Positions 8,668 through 18,299 of a DNA stretch of 64,000 nucleotides are shown here, piece by piece (within the stretch, counting starts at the first letter, position 1; every line of letters begins with the position of its first letter). The position numbers were made by a program, and so were the translations under genes. Source of the DNA: Bradyrhizobium sp. 139 (GTDB taxonomy: Bacteria > Pseudomonadota > Alphaproteobacteria > Rhizobiales > Xanthobacteraceae); contig NZ_JADPKS010000008.1 in NCBI RefSeq assembly GCF_023074175.1, positions 358,338-422,337 on the forward strand. The letters run 5' to 3'. The notes below the pieces were generated by a model. It was not told the origin of the DNA, did not search any database, and worked only from the letters and a program-made list of their open reading frames with translations.

Positions 8668-9130
8668 CGGCCGCCCCGGCCTGGGGCGACGTCCTCGCAC
8701 GCGCGCTGGCGCATCGCGTCGTCTCGCATTTCAAACAGCCCACATCTTCGCGTTCTCGCGGCGGTTCTCGCCCGAACTTTGCTTTCTGCTTTCGCTGTCT
8801 CGCGCCGCCGAAGCCGTCGTGTCCACCGCACCCTGCCCGTCGGGTAACGCAAGATCGTAGCCCGGATGGAGCGCAGCGAAATCCGGGAGCGGCGCAGCGG
8901 ATGCAAAATGCCCCGGATTGCGCTTCGCTCCATCCGGGCTACGACGCCTCGGAGCGGTTTGATGGGTTTCGCCTTGCCCTCCCTATCCTGCGAACTGCAG
9001 CTATCCAGCTTAATTCGCCCCCATTTCCGTCAACTTTGATCGCCATATCAGTCCTGATATTTTTTTAACACAGCGTGGCTCGAAGAGTCGTGCTGTCAAT
9101 CGTTAATCCAAAGCTGTTTGAAGGATGTAT
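8668..9130. other. 463-bp gene-free stretch with one palindromic repeat
   Basis: No convincing coding frame was found. Just after the pilin stop there is a short GC hairpin (CGCCCC at 8672-8677 with GGGGCG at 8683-8688) without a T-run, which might act as a weak terminator. The palindromic repeat at 8856-8943 is listed separately. The rest, including an AT-rich stretch around 9050-9070 ahead of the next gene, shows nothing else. Confidence 0.6.
8856..8943. repeat. Intergenic palindromic repeat, family A (copy 1)
   Basis: The left end CGTAGCCCGGATGGAGCG and right end CGCTCCATCCGGGCTACG are exact reverse complements, and inner arms also pair (GCGAAATCCGGG with CCCCGGATTGCG, imperfectly). The element could form a long cruciform or RNA hairpin. 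A diverged copy is present at 62684-62766, so this is a dispersed family. Repeats with this GTAGCCCGGATG start are common between genes in Bradyrhizobium. Confidence 0.8.
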
Positions 9131-9541
9131 ATGAGAAGCGCGACGCTCCTGGCTCTCGGCTTCGTGTTTGTTGGCGTCTGGTCGCAGGACTGCGCGAGAG
9201 CGCAGACTTCAGTGACGCCGCCGGTTTCGCTTGCTCCGCCCAAAGCATCGCCACAAGCGGGCGCCAGAAATTCCCCGGCATCAGTCAACAGAGCGCCGTC
9301 GACACCGGCGACCAGCGGACTTCCATCGTTGCCGAATCCCGCCGCCGACTACGATGGCTTTAGCGTCGGCACCGTCGAAGGCAATGACACGCCAGATCAG
9401 GCGACGCCACCCGTGAGGTCACGCGCAGCAAAGGGCTCCCAGTTCAATCTGGATACGAATGGCACTACGGCGCAGCAATCGATCGATAAAGAAGATGAGG
9501 CGTTGAAACGTAAGCTGACGATTTGCAAAAGCTGCAAGTAG
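9131..9541 (+). CDS. Secreted protein of unknown function (136 aa)
   Basis: From the ATG at 9131 the protein begins MRSATLLALGFVFVGVW with a signal peptide probably cut after ARA/Q around residue 24. A Pro/Ala/Ser-rich, low-complexity periplasmic region follows, and the tail LKRKLTICKSCK has two cysteines. The ATG six bases upstream (9125) is in frame, but AAGGA at 9121-9125 is better spaced for 9131. The paired C-terminal cysteines could bind metal or form a disulfide. No family recognised. Confidence 0.7.
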   Translation: MRSATLLALGFVFVGVWSQDCARAQTSVTPPVSLAPPKASPQAGARNSPASVNRAPSTPATSGLPSLPNPAADYDGFSVGTVEGNDTPDQATPPVRSRAAKGSQFNLDTNGTTAQQSIDKEDEALKRKLTICKSCK

Positions 9542-9713
9542 GAAGCCACGGCACCGAAGCGCTGATCCGCTCGCGAACCCGTGAAGGGACTTCGTCAACC
9601 GCGCGGAACGAAACATTCGACCTTCGGATTGAAGCCGTTTTCCAGCGACCACGAAGTCACGGCAAAACATCGCCGAACTATGTTGCCAGCTACTCCGATT
9701 GGGAGAGGCAACA

Positions 9714-9806
9714 ATGCGGTCACGTCAGGTTTTCGTCGCTCCAGTAATCATCCTTTGTTGCTCGCTGCTGAGCATCGCCACTCTGGTGATGGTCGGGGCG
9801 TGGTAA
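9714..9806 (+). CDS. 30-aa single-pass membrane peptide
   Basis: The frame ATG CGG TCA CGT ... TAA encodes MRSRQVFVAPVIILCCSLLS and ends LVMVGAW. It has a basic N-terminus followed by one membrane helix with a Cys-Cys pair. A strong GGGAGAGG sits at 9701-9708, with 5 bases to the ATG. It lies 17 bp before a second peptide of the same size and plan. Function unknown; tiny membrane proteins of this kind often modulate larger membrane complexes. Confidence 0.55.
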   Translation: MRSRQVFVAPVIILCCSLLSIATLVMVGAW

Positions 9807-9822
9807 GTCAGGACAAACGTCC

Positions 9823-9921
9823 ATGCGCGAAGAATTCACATCGCTCGCCTTCCTGGCCGTAACGGTGGCCGGCGTCGCGTTACTAGGGTCAGGTCTGCTC
9901 GCACTGGTTTTGGTGGGATAG
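9823..9921 (+). CDS. 32-aa single-pass membrane peptide
   Basis: The frame encodes MREEFTSLAFLAVTVAGVAL and ends LLALVLVG before TAG at 9919-9921. It has an acidic N-terminus and one continuous membrane helix, the opposite charge pattern to the preceding peptide (MRSR versus MREE). CAGGAC at 9810-9815 is a possible ribosome-binding site. The ThDP enzyme starts 145 bp downstream in the same direction. Confidence 0.5.
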   Translation: MREEFTSLAFLAVTVAGVALLGSGLLALVLVG

Positions 9922-10066
9922 GCCGCAGGCCTCCTGCCGTCCGGGTGCACGCTCGCGCTGCATAGCTGCCCCCTGCGCACGAAGCCACGCTTTACCCCCT
10001 CCAAAATTCCTGATCCTCTCTCCCCCAACCAGCCGGACCAACCGGCCTGCCAGGGAGAGAGACGCC

Positions 10067-11701
10067 ATGAAGCTCGGCACCGCGATTGCGGAAATCATGA
10101 AGCGCGAGGGGATCGAGATCCTCTGCGGCTATCCCGTCAACCATTTGATCGAGCACGCGGCCAAGGCCGATATCCGGCCGGTGATGGTGCGGCAGGAGCG
10201 TGTCGGAATCCACATGGCGGATGCGATCTCGCGCGTGACGTCGGGGCGCTCGATCGGGGCATTCTGCATGCAGCATGGGCCCGGCGCGGAGAACGCGATG
10301 GGCGGCGTCGCGCAATGCTACGGCGAATCCGTGCCGGTGCTGGTGCTGCCGATGGGCTATCAGCGACGGCTTGCGCACATCGAGCCGAACTTCAATTCCA
10401 GCGAGGCGATGAAGCCGTTCGCGAAATCGTCCGAGCCGATCATCCTCGCTTCCGAAGTTGCCAACATCTTTCGCCGCGCCTTCACGAAACTGAAGAACGG
10501 CCGCGGCGGTCCCGTGATCGTCGAGATTCCCGCGGACATGTGGAACGAGGAGGTGCCGGAGCCGCTGAACTACACGCCGGTGCTGCGCACGCGCTATGGC
10601 GCCGACCCTGTTCATGTGAAGGAGGCGGCCGCCCTGCTCGTCAGCGCCAAGCGGCCGGTGCTCTATGCCGGCCAGGGCGTGCATTACGCGCAGGCATGGC
10701 CGCAGCTGAAACGGCTCGCCGAGCGGCTCGCCATTCCCGTCACCACCAGCCTCGGCGGCAAGTCGTCATTCCCGGAAACGCATCCGCTGTCGCTCGGCTC
10801 CGCCGGCCTCGCGGTGCCGCGCGCGGTTCCGAAATTCCTCACCGAAGCCGACGTCATCTTCGGCATCGGTTGCTCCTTCACCGAGACCAGTTTCGGCATC
10901 GCGATGCCGAAGGGCAAGACCATCATCCACTCGACGCTCGATCCCAACCATCTCAACAAGGATGTGGAGGCGACAATCGGCCTGGTCGGCGATGCCGGGC
11001 TCGTACTCGATGCGCTGCTGGAGGAGATCGGCAAGACCGTCACGGCGGATCGCGATGCCTCAGCGGTCGCGGTCGAGATCGCCGCCTCACACAAGGAATG
11101 GCTGGCGAAATGGATGCCGAAGCTCACCAGCAACGACGCGCCGCTCAGTCCCTATCGCGTGCTGTGGGACCTGCAACACACCGTCGACATCAGCAACACC
11201 ATCATCACCCACGATGCCGGCAGCCCGCGCGACCAGCTCTCGCCGTTCTGGAAGTCGGTCGAGCCCCTCACCTATCTCGGCTGGGGCAAGACGACGCAGC
11301 TCGGCTACGGTCTTGGGCTCGCGATGGGCGCCAAGCTGGCAAAGCCCGACAAGCTCTGCATCAACGTCTGGGGCGATGCGGCAATCGGCTTCACCGGTAT
11401 GGATTTCGAGACCGCGGTGCGCGAGCGCATCCCGATCCTGTCGATCCTGCTCAACAATTTCTCGATGGCGATCGAGTTGAAGGTGATGCCGGTCTCGACC
11501 GAGAAATATCGTTCGACCGACATTTCCGGCGACTATTCCGCAATGGCGCGCGCGTTCGGCGGCTATGGTGAGCGGGTCTTGAAGCCGGAGGACATCATCC
11601 CGGCGATCAAGCGCGGCATCCAGAAGACGCAGGAAGGCATCCCGGTGCTGCTGGAGTTCATCACCAGCAAGGAGACCGAGGTGTCGCGGCCGGGCACGTG
11701 A
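10067..11701 (+). CDS. ThDP-dependent enzyme, acetolactate synthase-like family
   Basis: The 544-aa protein has the three-domain plan of the acetolactate synthase/benzoylformate decarboxylase superfamily. The N-terminal Pyr domain contains the ThDP-activating Glu in VRQERVGIHMADA, a central domain carries LYAGQGVHYAQAW, and the C-terminal PP domain has the ThDP/Mg motif GDAAIGFTGMDFETA through LLNN. A purine-rich GAGAGAGACGCC precedes the ATG. No regulatory subunit (ilvH) is adjacent, so biosynthetic acetolactate synthase is unlikely. Substrate could be a 2-oxo acid or an oxalyl/benzoyl compound; sequence does not decide. Confidence 0.85.
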   Translation: MKLGTAIAEIMKREGIEILCGYPVNHLIEHAAKADIRPVMVRQERVGIHMADAISRVTSGRSIGAFCMQHGPGAENAMGGVAQCYGESVPVLVLPMGYQRRLAHIEPNFNSSEAMKPFAKSSEPIILASEVANIFRRAFTKLKNGRGGPVIVEIPADMWNEEVPEPLNYTPVLRTRYGADPVHVKEAAALLVSAKRPVLYAGQGVHYAQAWPQLKRLAERLAIPVTTSLGGKSSFPETHPLSLGSAGLAVPRAVPKFLTEADVIFGIGCSFTETSFGIAMPKGKTIIHSTLDPNHLNKDVEATIGLVGDAGLVLDALLEEIGKTVTADRDASAVAVEIAASHKEWLAKWMPKLTSNDAPLSPYRVLWDLQHTVDISNTIITHDAGSPRDQLSPFWKSVEPLTYLGWGKTTQLGYGLGLAMGAKLAKPDKLCINVWGDAAIGFTGMDFETAVRERIPILSILLNNFSMAIELKVMPVSTEKYRSTDISGDYSAMARAFGGYGERVLKPEDIIPAIKRGIQKTQEGIPVLLEFITSKETEVSRPGT

Positions 11702-11806
11702 GGCGAGCTGGATTCCGGCGGCAAGGCTGCTAGCGCTGGCTCCGGCCGCAGGAGATGTGATAATCCGCCCCGGCCGCGCACGTCGCAGCATCAAGCCGGA
11801 TTGCGA

Positions 11807-14317
11807 ATGACCACTCCTTCCAACGATGTCGCCGGGATCGACGAGCTCGAACGACAATTGCAGTCGGCCGCGGCCGAGAACGCACAGCTGCGCGGCGAGC
11901 TTGCGACCGCAAGGGATCGCCAGAGCGCCAGCGCCGAGATCCTGCGCACCATCGCGGCCTCCCCATCCGACGCGCGGCCGGTCTTCGCGGCAATCGCGTC
12001 CAGCTCCAGGCGCCTGCTCGGCGGCTTCTCGGCGACCGTGCTCCAGTTCATCGGCGACGAGCTGCATCTCGTGGCGTTCACGCCGACCAGCACGGAAGCG
12101 GACGAAGGGCTGAAGGCCTCCTTCCCGCGGCGGATCGAGGACTTCCCGACCTTCGCGCTGGTGCGCGGCGGCGAGACGATCCAGTTTCCCGACAGCGAAG
12201 CCGATGACGTGCCGCAGCTGAACCGGAATCTGGCGCGGCTGCGCGGCTTTCGCAGCGTGCTGTTCATGCCGCTGATGAACCGAGGTACGCCGGTCGGCAT
12301 GATCAGCGTCACGCGCGCCGAGCCCGGTGCGTTTGCGCCCGATCTCGTGCAATTGCTTCAGACCTTTGCCGACCAGGCCGTGATCGCGATCGAGAATGCG
12401 CGGCTCTTCAACGAGACGCGCGAGACGCTGGAGCGACAGACCGCCACCGCCGACATTTTGAAGGTGATGGCCGCCTCGCCGTCGGACGTGCAGCCGGTGT
12501 TCGACGCCATCGCCGCCAGTGCCAACCGGCTGATCGGTGGCTTCTCCACCGCGGTGCTGCGCTATATCGACGGCGCCGCGCACCTGGCTGCATTCACGCC
12601 GACCGATCCGGCCGGCGACCGCGTGTTGCAATCCTCGTTCCCGGTGCCGTTCGCACAGTTCCCACCCTACCAGCTCGTGGCCAATGGCGCCGCGGCGCAA
12701 TTGCCCGACACCGAGCTCGAACCGGCCGCACGCGACATCGCGCGTGCCCGCGGCTATCGTAGCATGCTGTTCGCACCGCTGATGAGCGAGGGCGAGGCGA
12801 TCGGAATCATCATCGCCACGCGGCGGACGACCGGCGCGTTCACCGAGCATCACATCCGGCTGTTGCAGACCTTCGCCGATCAGGCCGTGATCGCGATCAA
12901 GAATGTCAGCCTGTTCAACGCCACGAGGGAAGCGCTGGAACGGCAGACCGCGACCGCAGATATCCTCAAGGTCATTGCCGCCTCGCCCGCGGATGTCACG
13001 CCGGTGTTCCAGGCGATCTCCGACAGCGCCAAGGCGCTGGTCGGTGGGCATTCCTCCACCGTCACCCGTGTCATCAACGGCATGCTTCATCTGGCCGCCT
13101 TCACCACCGACAATGCCGCCGGCAACGCTGATCTGCTCAGCTCCTTTCCGGCGCCGCTGTCGTCGCCAGGCATTCACAGCCGCGTGGCGACGAGCGGAGA
13201 GTTCGCGTTCCGCAGCGACATGCAGAGCGAACCGGACCTCACGGACGCCATGAAGGAGCTGGCGCGGACCAGAGGCTATCGCAGCATCCTCGTGGTACCG
13301 ATGCTGCGCGACGGCGTCGCAATCGGCACCATCGCCGTCACGCGGCCGGAGCCCGGTCATTTCCCGGACAAGGCGATCAATCTGCTCAAGACCTTTGCCG
13401 ACCAGGCCGTGATCGCGGTCGAGAACACGCGCCTGTTCAACGAGGTGCAGGACCGCACCAGAGAGCTCGCCAAATCGCTCGACGATTTGCGCGCCGCGCA
13501 AGATCGGCTGGTCCAGACCGAGAAGCTGGCCTCGCTCGGCCAGCTCACCGCCGGCATCGCGCATGAGATCAAGAACCCGCTCAACTTCGTCAACAATTTT
13601 GCCTCGCTCTCCGCAGAGCTGACCGATGAGCTGAACGAGGTGCTTGCGCCCGTCCCGCTCGCCGACGATGTGCGCGCGGAGGTCGACGAGCTGACGGGGC
13701 TGCTGAAGGACAATCTTGACAAGATCGTGGAGCACGGAAGGCGCGCCGATTCCATCGTCAAGAACATGCTGCTGCATTCGCGCGAGGGCGGCGGCGAGCA
13801 TCGGCTGAGCGACATCAACGCCCTGGTCGAGGAGAGCCTCAACCTCGCCTATCACGGTGCGCGTGCCGAGAGGCCGCAGTTCGACGTCACGCTGAAGAGC
13901 GAGCTCGATCCGGCGGCAGGTTCAGCCGAGGTGTTTCCGCAGGAAATTTCCCGGGTCCTTTTGAATCTGATCTCGAACGCCTTGTATGCGGTGACCAAGC
14001 GCCAGACGGGCAGCGGCGCCGCCGGTTACGAGCCGGTGGTGATCGCCGCGACCCGTGACTGCGGCAACAGCATCGAGATCCGCATCCGCGACAACGGCAC
14101 CGGCATTTCGGAAGACGTGAAGGCGAAGATGTTCAATCCGTTCTTCACGACCAAGCCAGCCGGCGAAGGCACCGGTCTGGGGTTGTCGATGAGCCACGAC
14201 ATCATCGTGAAGCAGCACGGCGGCAGGATCGACGTCACGACAGAGCCCGGCGCGTTCACGGAGTTCACGGTCGTGCTGCCGCGCAGGAGCAACTTTGCGG
14301 AGAATGACAAAGGATAG
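11807..14317 (+). CDS. Histidine kinase with three tandem GAF domains
   Basis: The 836-aa protein is soluble. After a short coiled coil, three GAF-like units of about 175 residues follow, each ending in nearly the same sequence (TFADQAVIAIENARLFN, TFADQAVIAIKNVSLFN, TFADQAVIAVENTRLFN), so they arose by duplication. The kinase core has GIAHEIKNPLNFVNNF with His586, the N box LLNLISNALYAV, and G boxes RDNGTGIS and GEGTGLGLSMS. No response regulator is adjacent. The gene ends inside the start of the downstream hydrolase gene. A TTG two codons upstream could also start it. Signal sensed unknown; GAF domains bind small ligands. Confidence 0.9.
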   Translation: MTTPSNDVAGIDELERQLQSAAAENAQLRGELATARDRQSASAEILRTIAASPSDARPVFAAIASSSRRLLGGFSATVLQFIGDELHLVAFTPTSTEADEGLKASFPRRIEDFPTFALVRGGETIQFPDSEADDVPQLNRNLARLRGFRSVLFMPLMNRGTPVGMISVTRAEPGAFAPDLVQLLQTFADQAVIAIENARLFNETRETLERQTATADILKVMAASPSDVQPVFDAIAASANRLIGGFSTAVLRYIDGAAHLAAFTPTDPAGDRVLQSSFPVPFAQFPPYQLVANGAAAQLPDTELEPAARDIARARGYRSMLFAPLMSEGEAIGIIIATRRTTGAFTEHHIRLLQTFADQAVIAIKNVSLFNATREALERQTATADILKVIAASPADVTPVFQAISDSAKALVGGHSSTVTRVINGMLHLAAFTTDNAAGNADLLSSFPAPLSSPGIHSRVATSGEFAFRSDMQSEPDLTDAMKELARTRGYRSILVVPMLRDGVAIGTIAVTRPEPGHFPDKAINLLKTFADQAVIAVENTRLFNEVQDRTRELAKSLDDLRAAQDRLVQTEKLASLGQLTAGIAHEIKNPLNFVNNFASLSAELTDELNEVLAPVPLADDVRAEVDELTGLLKDNLDKIVEHGRRADSIVKNMLLHSREGGGEHRLSDINALVEESLNLAYHGARAERPQFDVTLKSELDPAAGSAEVFPQEISRVLLNLISNALYAVTKRQTGSGAAGYEPVVIAATRDCGNSIEIRIRDNGTGISEDVKAKMFNPFFTTKPAGEGTGLGLSMSHDIIVKQHGGRIDVTTEPGAFTEFTVVLPRRSNFAENDKG

Positions 14318-16040
14318 CTTCGCCCGGGAGGATGCCTTGAAGAGTTTCGCGTGGTTCATTCGGCGGCAACTGCTCTCGCTATCCGGCATAGGCCTGATGC
14401 TGGGCGTGCTGTTCTTCGCGGCCGCGCTGACGCCGACGCTGATCCCGCGCAGCTATCTGACGCAAGGCGCCCTCGCCGGCGGCTGCTTTGCGATCGGCTA
14501 TTTCGCCGGCGTTCTGTGGCGCCGGCTGTGGCACTATCTCGAACTGCCCGAGCCTTCAGCGCGCGCGAGGTCGATTGCGAATGCGCTTGTCGCAGCTGGT
14601 TGCCTGCTGGTTGTCATCGTCGCTCTCGGGCGCACCGCCGAATGGCAGAACTCGATCCGCGCTGTGATGAAGATGGCGCCGGTCGAGACCGCGCATCCGC
14701 TCAAGGTCTGCCTCATCGCCCTGCTCACGTTCATCGTGCTGCTGATGCTGGGGCGGCTGTTCGCGCTTGTCGCCGGCGTTCTTGCTGCGCGCACAAGGCG
14801 TGTCATTCCGCGGAAGGTCGCCAACGTCATCGGTGTCCTCGTCGCGGGCCTGCTGTTCTGGTCGATCGCCAGCAATGTCCTGGTCCGCACCGCCTTCAAC
14901 GCGCTCGACTCTTCCTTCCGTGAACTCGATGTTCTGCTCGAGCCCGAACGGCCGCAGCCGACTGCGTCCGATCGGACGGGAAGTCCGGCATCGCTGGTGA
15001 AGTGGAAGGAGCTCGGGCGCATGGGGCGCCGGTTCATTGCCTCAGGCCCGACCGCCGCCGAGATCGGCACCGTCACGGGACGGCCCGCGCATGATCCCGT
15101 GCGCGTCTATGTCGGCCTCGGCAGCCGCGCCACGGCGCAGGCGCGTGCCAGACTTGCGCTCGACGAGCTCAAGCGCCAGCACAGTTTTGAGCGCAAAGTC
15201 CTGATCGTCATCACGCCGACCGGCACCGGCTGGATCGATCCGTCCGCGATGGATACGGTCGAATATCTCCACCATGGCGACGTCGCGAGCGTCGCGATGC
15301 AGTATTCCTATCTCAACAGCCCGCTGTCGCTGCTGTTTCAGTCCGAATACGGCGCGGAAGCGGCGCGTGCGCTGTTCGCGGAAATCTACGGCTACTGGAC
15401 CACGCTACCGAAGGACAAGCGGCCGAAGCTGTATCTGCACGGCCTCAGCCTCGGCGCCCTGAACTCGGAAAAATCCGCTGAGCTGTTCGAGACAATCGGC
15501 GATCCAATCGCCGGCGCGCTGTGGAGCGGGGCGCCGTTCGAAAGCCGCATCTGGCGCTCGATCACCGCGAACCGCAATCCGGGCACGCCGGCGTGGCTTC
15601 CGGAGTTTCGCGACAGCCGCTTCGTCCGCTTCATGAACCAGAACGGGCCGACGGTGCCGCCGGATACGCCCTGGGGCCCGATGCGCGTCGTCTACCTGCA
15701 ATATGCCAGTGACGCGATCACCTTCTTCGCCTACCGCGACGCCTATCAGACCCCGGCCTGGATGAGCGCGCCGCGCGGACCGGACGTGTCGCCGGAGCTG
15801 CGATGGTATCCCCTTGTGACGATGCTGCAGCTCGCCCTCGACATGGCGGTCGCGACCAACACGCCGATGGGCTTTGGCCATGTCTTCGCGCCCGAGCATT
15901 ACGTCGATGGCTGGGTTGCGGTCACCGATGTTCATGACTGGTCGAACGAGGCGCTGGCACAGCTCAAAGAGCAGCTTGCGGCGAAAGCGCGGAAGACAAG
16001 CGCGGGCAGTGTCGACGACGATCCCGATCGCGGCGGCTAA
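14304..16040 (+). CDS. Membrane alpha/beta-hydrolase (Abhydrolase_9 family)
   Basis: A 578-aa protein. Its N-terminal third has about four membrane helices (around residues 25-45, 55-70, 90-110, 130-160). The cytoplasmic or periplasmic C-terminal part carries the nucleophile elbow LHGLSLGALNSE, Ser near residue 382, and a late DGWVAVTDVHDW region likely to hold the remaining catalytic residues. This matches the Abhydrolase_9 family, whose substrate is unknown (lipid esters suspected). Its ATG overlaps the end of the triple-GAF kinase gene by 14 bp, so the two are translationally coupled. Confidence 0.82.
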   Translation: MTKDSFAREDALKSFAWFIRRQLLSLSGIGLMLGVLFFAAALTPTLIPRSYLTQGALAGGCFAIGYFAGVLWRRLWHYLELPEPSARARSIANALVAAGCLLVVIVALGRTAEWQNSIRAVMKMAPVETAHPLKVCLIALLTFIVLLMLGRLFALVAGVLAARTRRVIPRKVANVIGVLVAGLLFWSIASNVLVRTAFNALDSSFRELDVLLEPERPQPTASDRTGSPASLVKWKELGRMGRRFIASGPTAAEIGTVTGRPAHDPVRVYVGLGSRATAQARARLALDELKRQHSFERKVLIVITPTGTGWIDPSAMDTVEYLHHGDVASVAMQYSYLNSPLSLLFQSEYGAEAARALFAEIYGYWTTLPKDKRPKLYLHGLSLGALNSEKSAELFETIGDPIAGALWSGAPFESRIWRSITANRNPGTPAWLPEFRDSRFVRFMNQNGPTVPPDTPWGPMRVVYLQYASDAITFFAYRDAYQTPAWMSAPRGPDVSPELRWYPLVTMLQLALDMAVATNTPMGFGHVFAPEHYVDGWVAVTDVHDWSNEALAQLKEQLAAKARKTSAGSVDDDPDRGG

Positions 16041-16043
16041 CCC

Positions 16044-17627
16044 CTACTCCGCCATTTCGACGGACTGCGTTGTGGCCGGACCTGCCAGCGGCCGCTCCTC
16101 CATCGCGATCAGGCAGAGCGCGGCGGTGGTCATCAGCGCGGTGGCGGCGCCGAAGACGTAGCGGAATGCGTGCCGCATGTCGTCGGCGGGAATAGCGACG
16201 GCGCCCGCGGCATGATGTTCGCCGGCGAGCGGAACGTCGGCACCGAGCGCGATCAGCAGGATCGCCGCGAACGCCGCGACCGTGAACGAGGACATCAGCG
16301 AGCGGAAGAAGTTCATCGCACCGGTAATGGTGCCGACCTGCGGGCGCGCGACCGAATTCTGGAGCGAGACCACGCAGACCGGGAAGGTGGTGCCGAGGCC
16401 AAGCGCGAACGCGGCCATCAGGGTCAGCAGGCCCCACAGCGGCAAGGTCGTGAGCGTGAGGCCCAGCGCGCAGATCGCGGCCCAGGAGGTACCGATGATC
16501 GCGACGCGCTTGTAATGCTTGGCCCGCGCCATGGTGCGGCCGGCAATCGCCGCGCCGCAGGTCGAGACCGCCGCGAGCGGAATCAACGCAAGTCCTGCCT
16601 CGCTGGCGCTGAGGTGATAGACCGCCTCGTAGTAGAGCGGGAGCTGCACGGTGAGACCGGTGATCGCGCCGAGACCGCAGCCGCCCGCCGTCAACGCGAA
16701 CGGCGCGACCTTGCCGCCCAGCAGCGGCAGCGGCAGGAAGGGCTCGTCCGCCCGGCGCGCGTGCCAGACGAAGGTGACCGCGAGCGCAACAGCGGCGCCC
16801 ACCATCGACAGAACCGACGGCGACAGCCACGGGTAGCGCGTGCCGCCCCAGGTCAGCACCAGCATGAAGACAACGGCGGAAGCCATCAGCAACACGCCGC
16901 CGAGCCAGTCGACCTTGCGCTTGCGGTGGAACACCGGGATCTTCTTCATCCTCGGCAGCAGCATCGCGATCGCCGCGGCGGCGAGCGGCAGATTGATCCA
17001 GAAGATCATCGACCAGTGCAGATGCTCTGCGAACACGCCGCCGATCACGGGGCCGAGGATGCCGCCGACCATCCAGACGCTGGAGAAATAGGCCTGGTAC
17101 TGGCCGCGCTCGCGCGGGGAGACGACGTCGGAGATCACGGTCTGCACCACCGGCATGATGCCGCCGCCACCGAGCCCCTGGAGCCCGCGCGCCAAGATCA
17201 GCATCGGCATGTTCGGCGCGATCGCGCACAGCACCGAGCCGGCGACGAACAGGCTGAGCGAGATGATGATCATCACGCGGCGGCCGTAGATGTCGCTCAG
17301 GGTTCCGAACACCGGCGCAACCGCGGTCGAGGCGAGCAGATAGGCGGTGATGACCCAGGAGAGATTGGAGACGTCGTGAAACTGGCGCCCGATGGTCGGC
17401 AGTGCAGTCGCGACGATGGTCTGGTCGAGCGCGGCCAGGAACATCGTCAGCATCAGGCTGATCACGATGGTCCGGACCTCGTCCTGCGACAAAGGCGCCG
17501 GCGGTGCGAGCGAGGGCGCGTCATCGACGCTCAAGACCTCGCTTGGAAGGCGGGACAGCTCTTCGGCGATATCGTCGGGCAACGCCTGGATGTCGGCAGA
17601 ACTGCTCTGCCGTTGGAACTTGTTCAT
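16044..17627 (-). CDS. MFS drug efflux transporter, DHA2 (EmrB/QacA) family
   Basis: The 527-aa protein has a ~50-residue soluble N-terminus and then about 14 membrane helices. It carries the DHA2 motifs LDQTIVATALPTIGRQF (motif D1), GTLSDIYGRRVMI (motif A) and ARGLQGLGGGGIMP (motif B/C region) plus GPVIGGVF (motif C of antiporters). It probably exports hydrophobic drugs or metabolites by proton antiport. It converges with the hydrolase gene, only 3 bp apart. No regulator or membrane-fusion partner is adjacent. Confidence 0.92.
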   Translation of the reverse strand: MNKFQRQSSSADIQALPDDIAEELSRLPSEVLSVDDAPSLAPPAPLSQDEVRTIVISLMLTMFLAALDQTIVATALPTIGRQFHDVSNLSWVITAYLLASTAVAPVFGTLSDIYGRRVMIIISLSLFVAGSVLCAIAPNMPMLILARGLQGLGGGGIMPVVQTVISDVVSPRERGQYQAYFSSVWMVGGILGPVIGGVFAEHLHWSMIFWINLPLAAAAIAMLLPRMKKIPVFHRKRKVDWLGGVLLMASAVVFMLVLTWGGTRYPWLSPSVLSMVGAAVALAVTFVWHARRADEPFLPLPLLGGKVAPFALTAGGCGLGAITGLTVQLPLYYEAVYHLSASEAGLALIPLAAVSTCGAAIAGRTMARAKHYKRVAIIGTSWAAICALGLTLTTLPLWGLLTLMAAFALGLGTTFPVCVVSLQNSVARPQVGTITGAMNFFRSLMSSFTVAAFAAILLIALGADVPLAGEHHAAGAVAIPADDMRHAFRYVFGAATALMTTAALCLIAMEERPLAGPATTQSVEMAE

Positions 17628-17783
17628 CTCGATCGGAAGCCGTGAGGCGGCGCAACGCCGCGAAGGATTCGTTCTATGCAGCCAATGTAGACAGCAAAGT
17701 TCTTCTCAGGCAGGCACCGCGGCGCATGGGAGCATCCCGCAGCCGGATCATCCCGAACAATTGATCCGAGGTCGGGCGACAGA

Positions 17784-18299
17784 TCAGTCCTTCGGACGTC
17801 GCTTCAGGCGCGCCCGTTTCGGCAGCTGCGCCGGCCATTGCACAATGTGGTTCTCGAGCTCCTCGTCCGGGATCTGCTCCTCGCTGCCCTCGACCCGGCC
17901 GCGCACAGAGACGCCGGCCTCGTGCACGGTGTCGGGATCGCCTGACACCAGCGGATGCCACCAATAGAGATCGCGGCCCTCGGCGACAAGCTTGTAGCCG
18001 CAGCTCGGCGGCAGCCAGTTCAGGGTGCGGACATTGGCCGGGGTCAGGCGGACGCAGTCCGGAACCTTGTCGGAACGATTCGTGTAGTCCTTGCAGGCGC
18101 AGGTCGCGCCATCGAGCAGCTTGCAGCCGACATGGGTGAAATAGATGTCGCCGGTGTCCTCTTCCTCGAGCTTGTTCAGGCAGCAGCGGCCGCAGCCGTC
18201 GCACAGGCTCTCCCATTCGTCCCCAGACATCTCTTCCAACGTCTTGGTTTTCCAGAAGAATCCTTCCTGGCCTGAAGGTCGTTTGGGAGCTGCGGTCAT
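17784..18299 (-). CDS. YcgN-family cysteine cluster protein (UPF0260)
   Basis: The protein has the YcgN signature: [20 protein letters not shown] near the N-terminus, then [23 protein letters not shown] and LPPSCGYKL, about eight conserved cysteines likely to bind an Fe-S cluster or zinc. The family is about 150-170 aa long, which fits a start at 18297-18299 (MTAAPKR); in-frame ATGs at 18311 and 18335 cannot be excluded. Its biochemical function is unknown. It stands alone between the efflux gene and the divergent PBP gene. Confidence 0.88.
   Translation of the reverse strand: MTAAPKRPSGQEGFFWKTKTLEEMSGDEWESLCDGCGRCCLNKLEEEDTGDIYFTHVGCKLLDGATCACKDYTNRSDKVPDCVRLTPANVRTLNWLPPSCGYKLVAEGRDLYWWHPLVSGDPDTVHEAGVSVRGRVEGSEEQIPDEELENHIVQWPAQLPKRARLKRRPKD

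Noticed and set aside
11087..13855. 922-codon open frame on the minus strand, opposite the GAF kinase
   Set aside because: It has an internal repeat only because the three GAF units on the other strand are repeated; no ribosome-binding site or recognisable domain.
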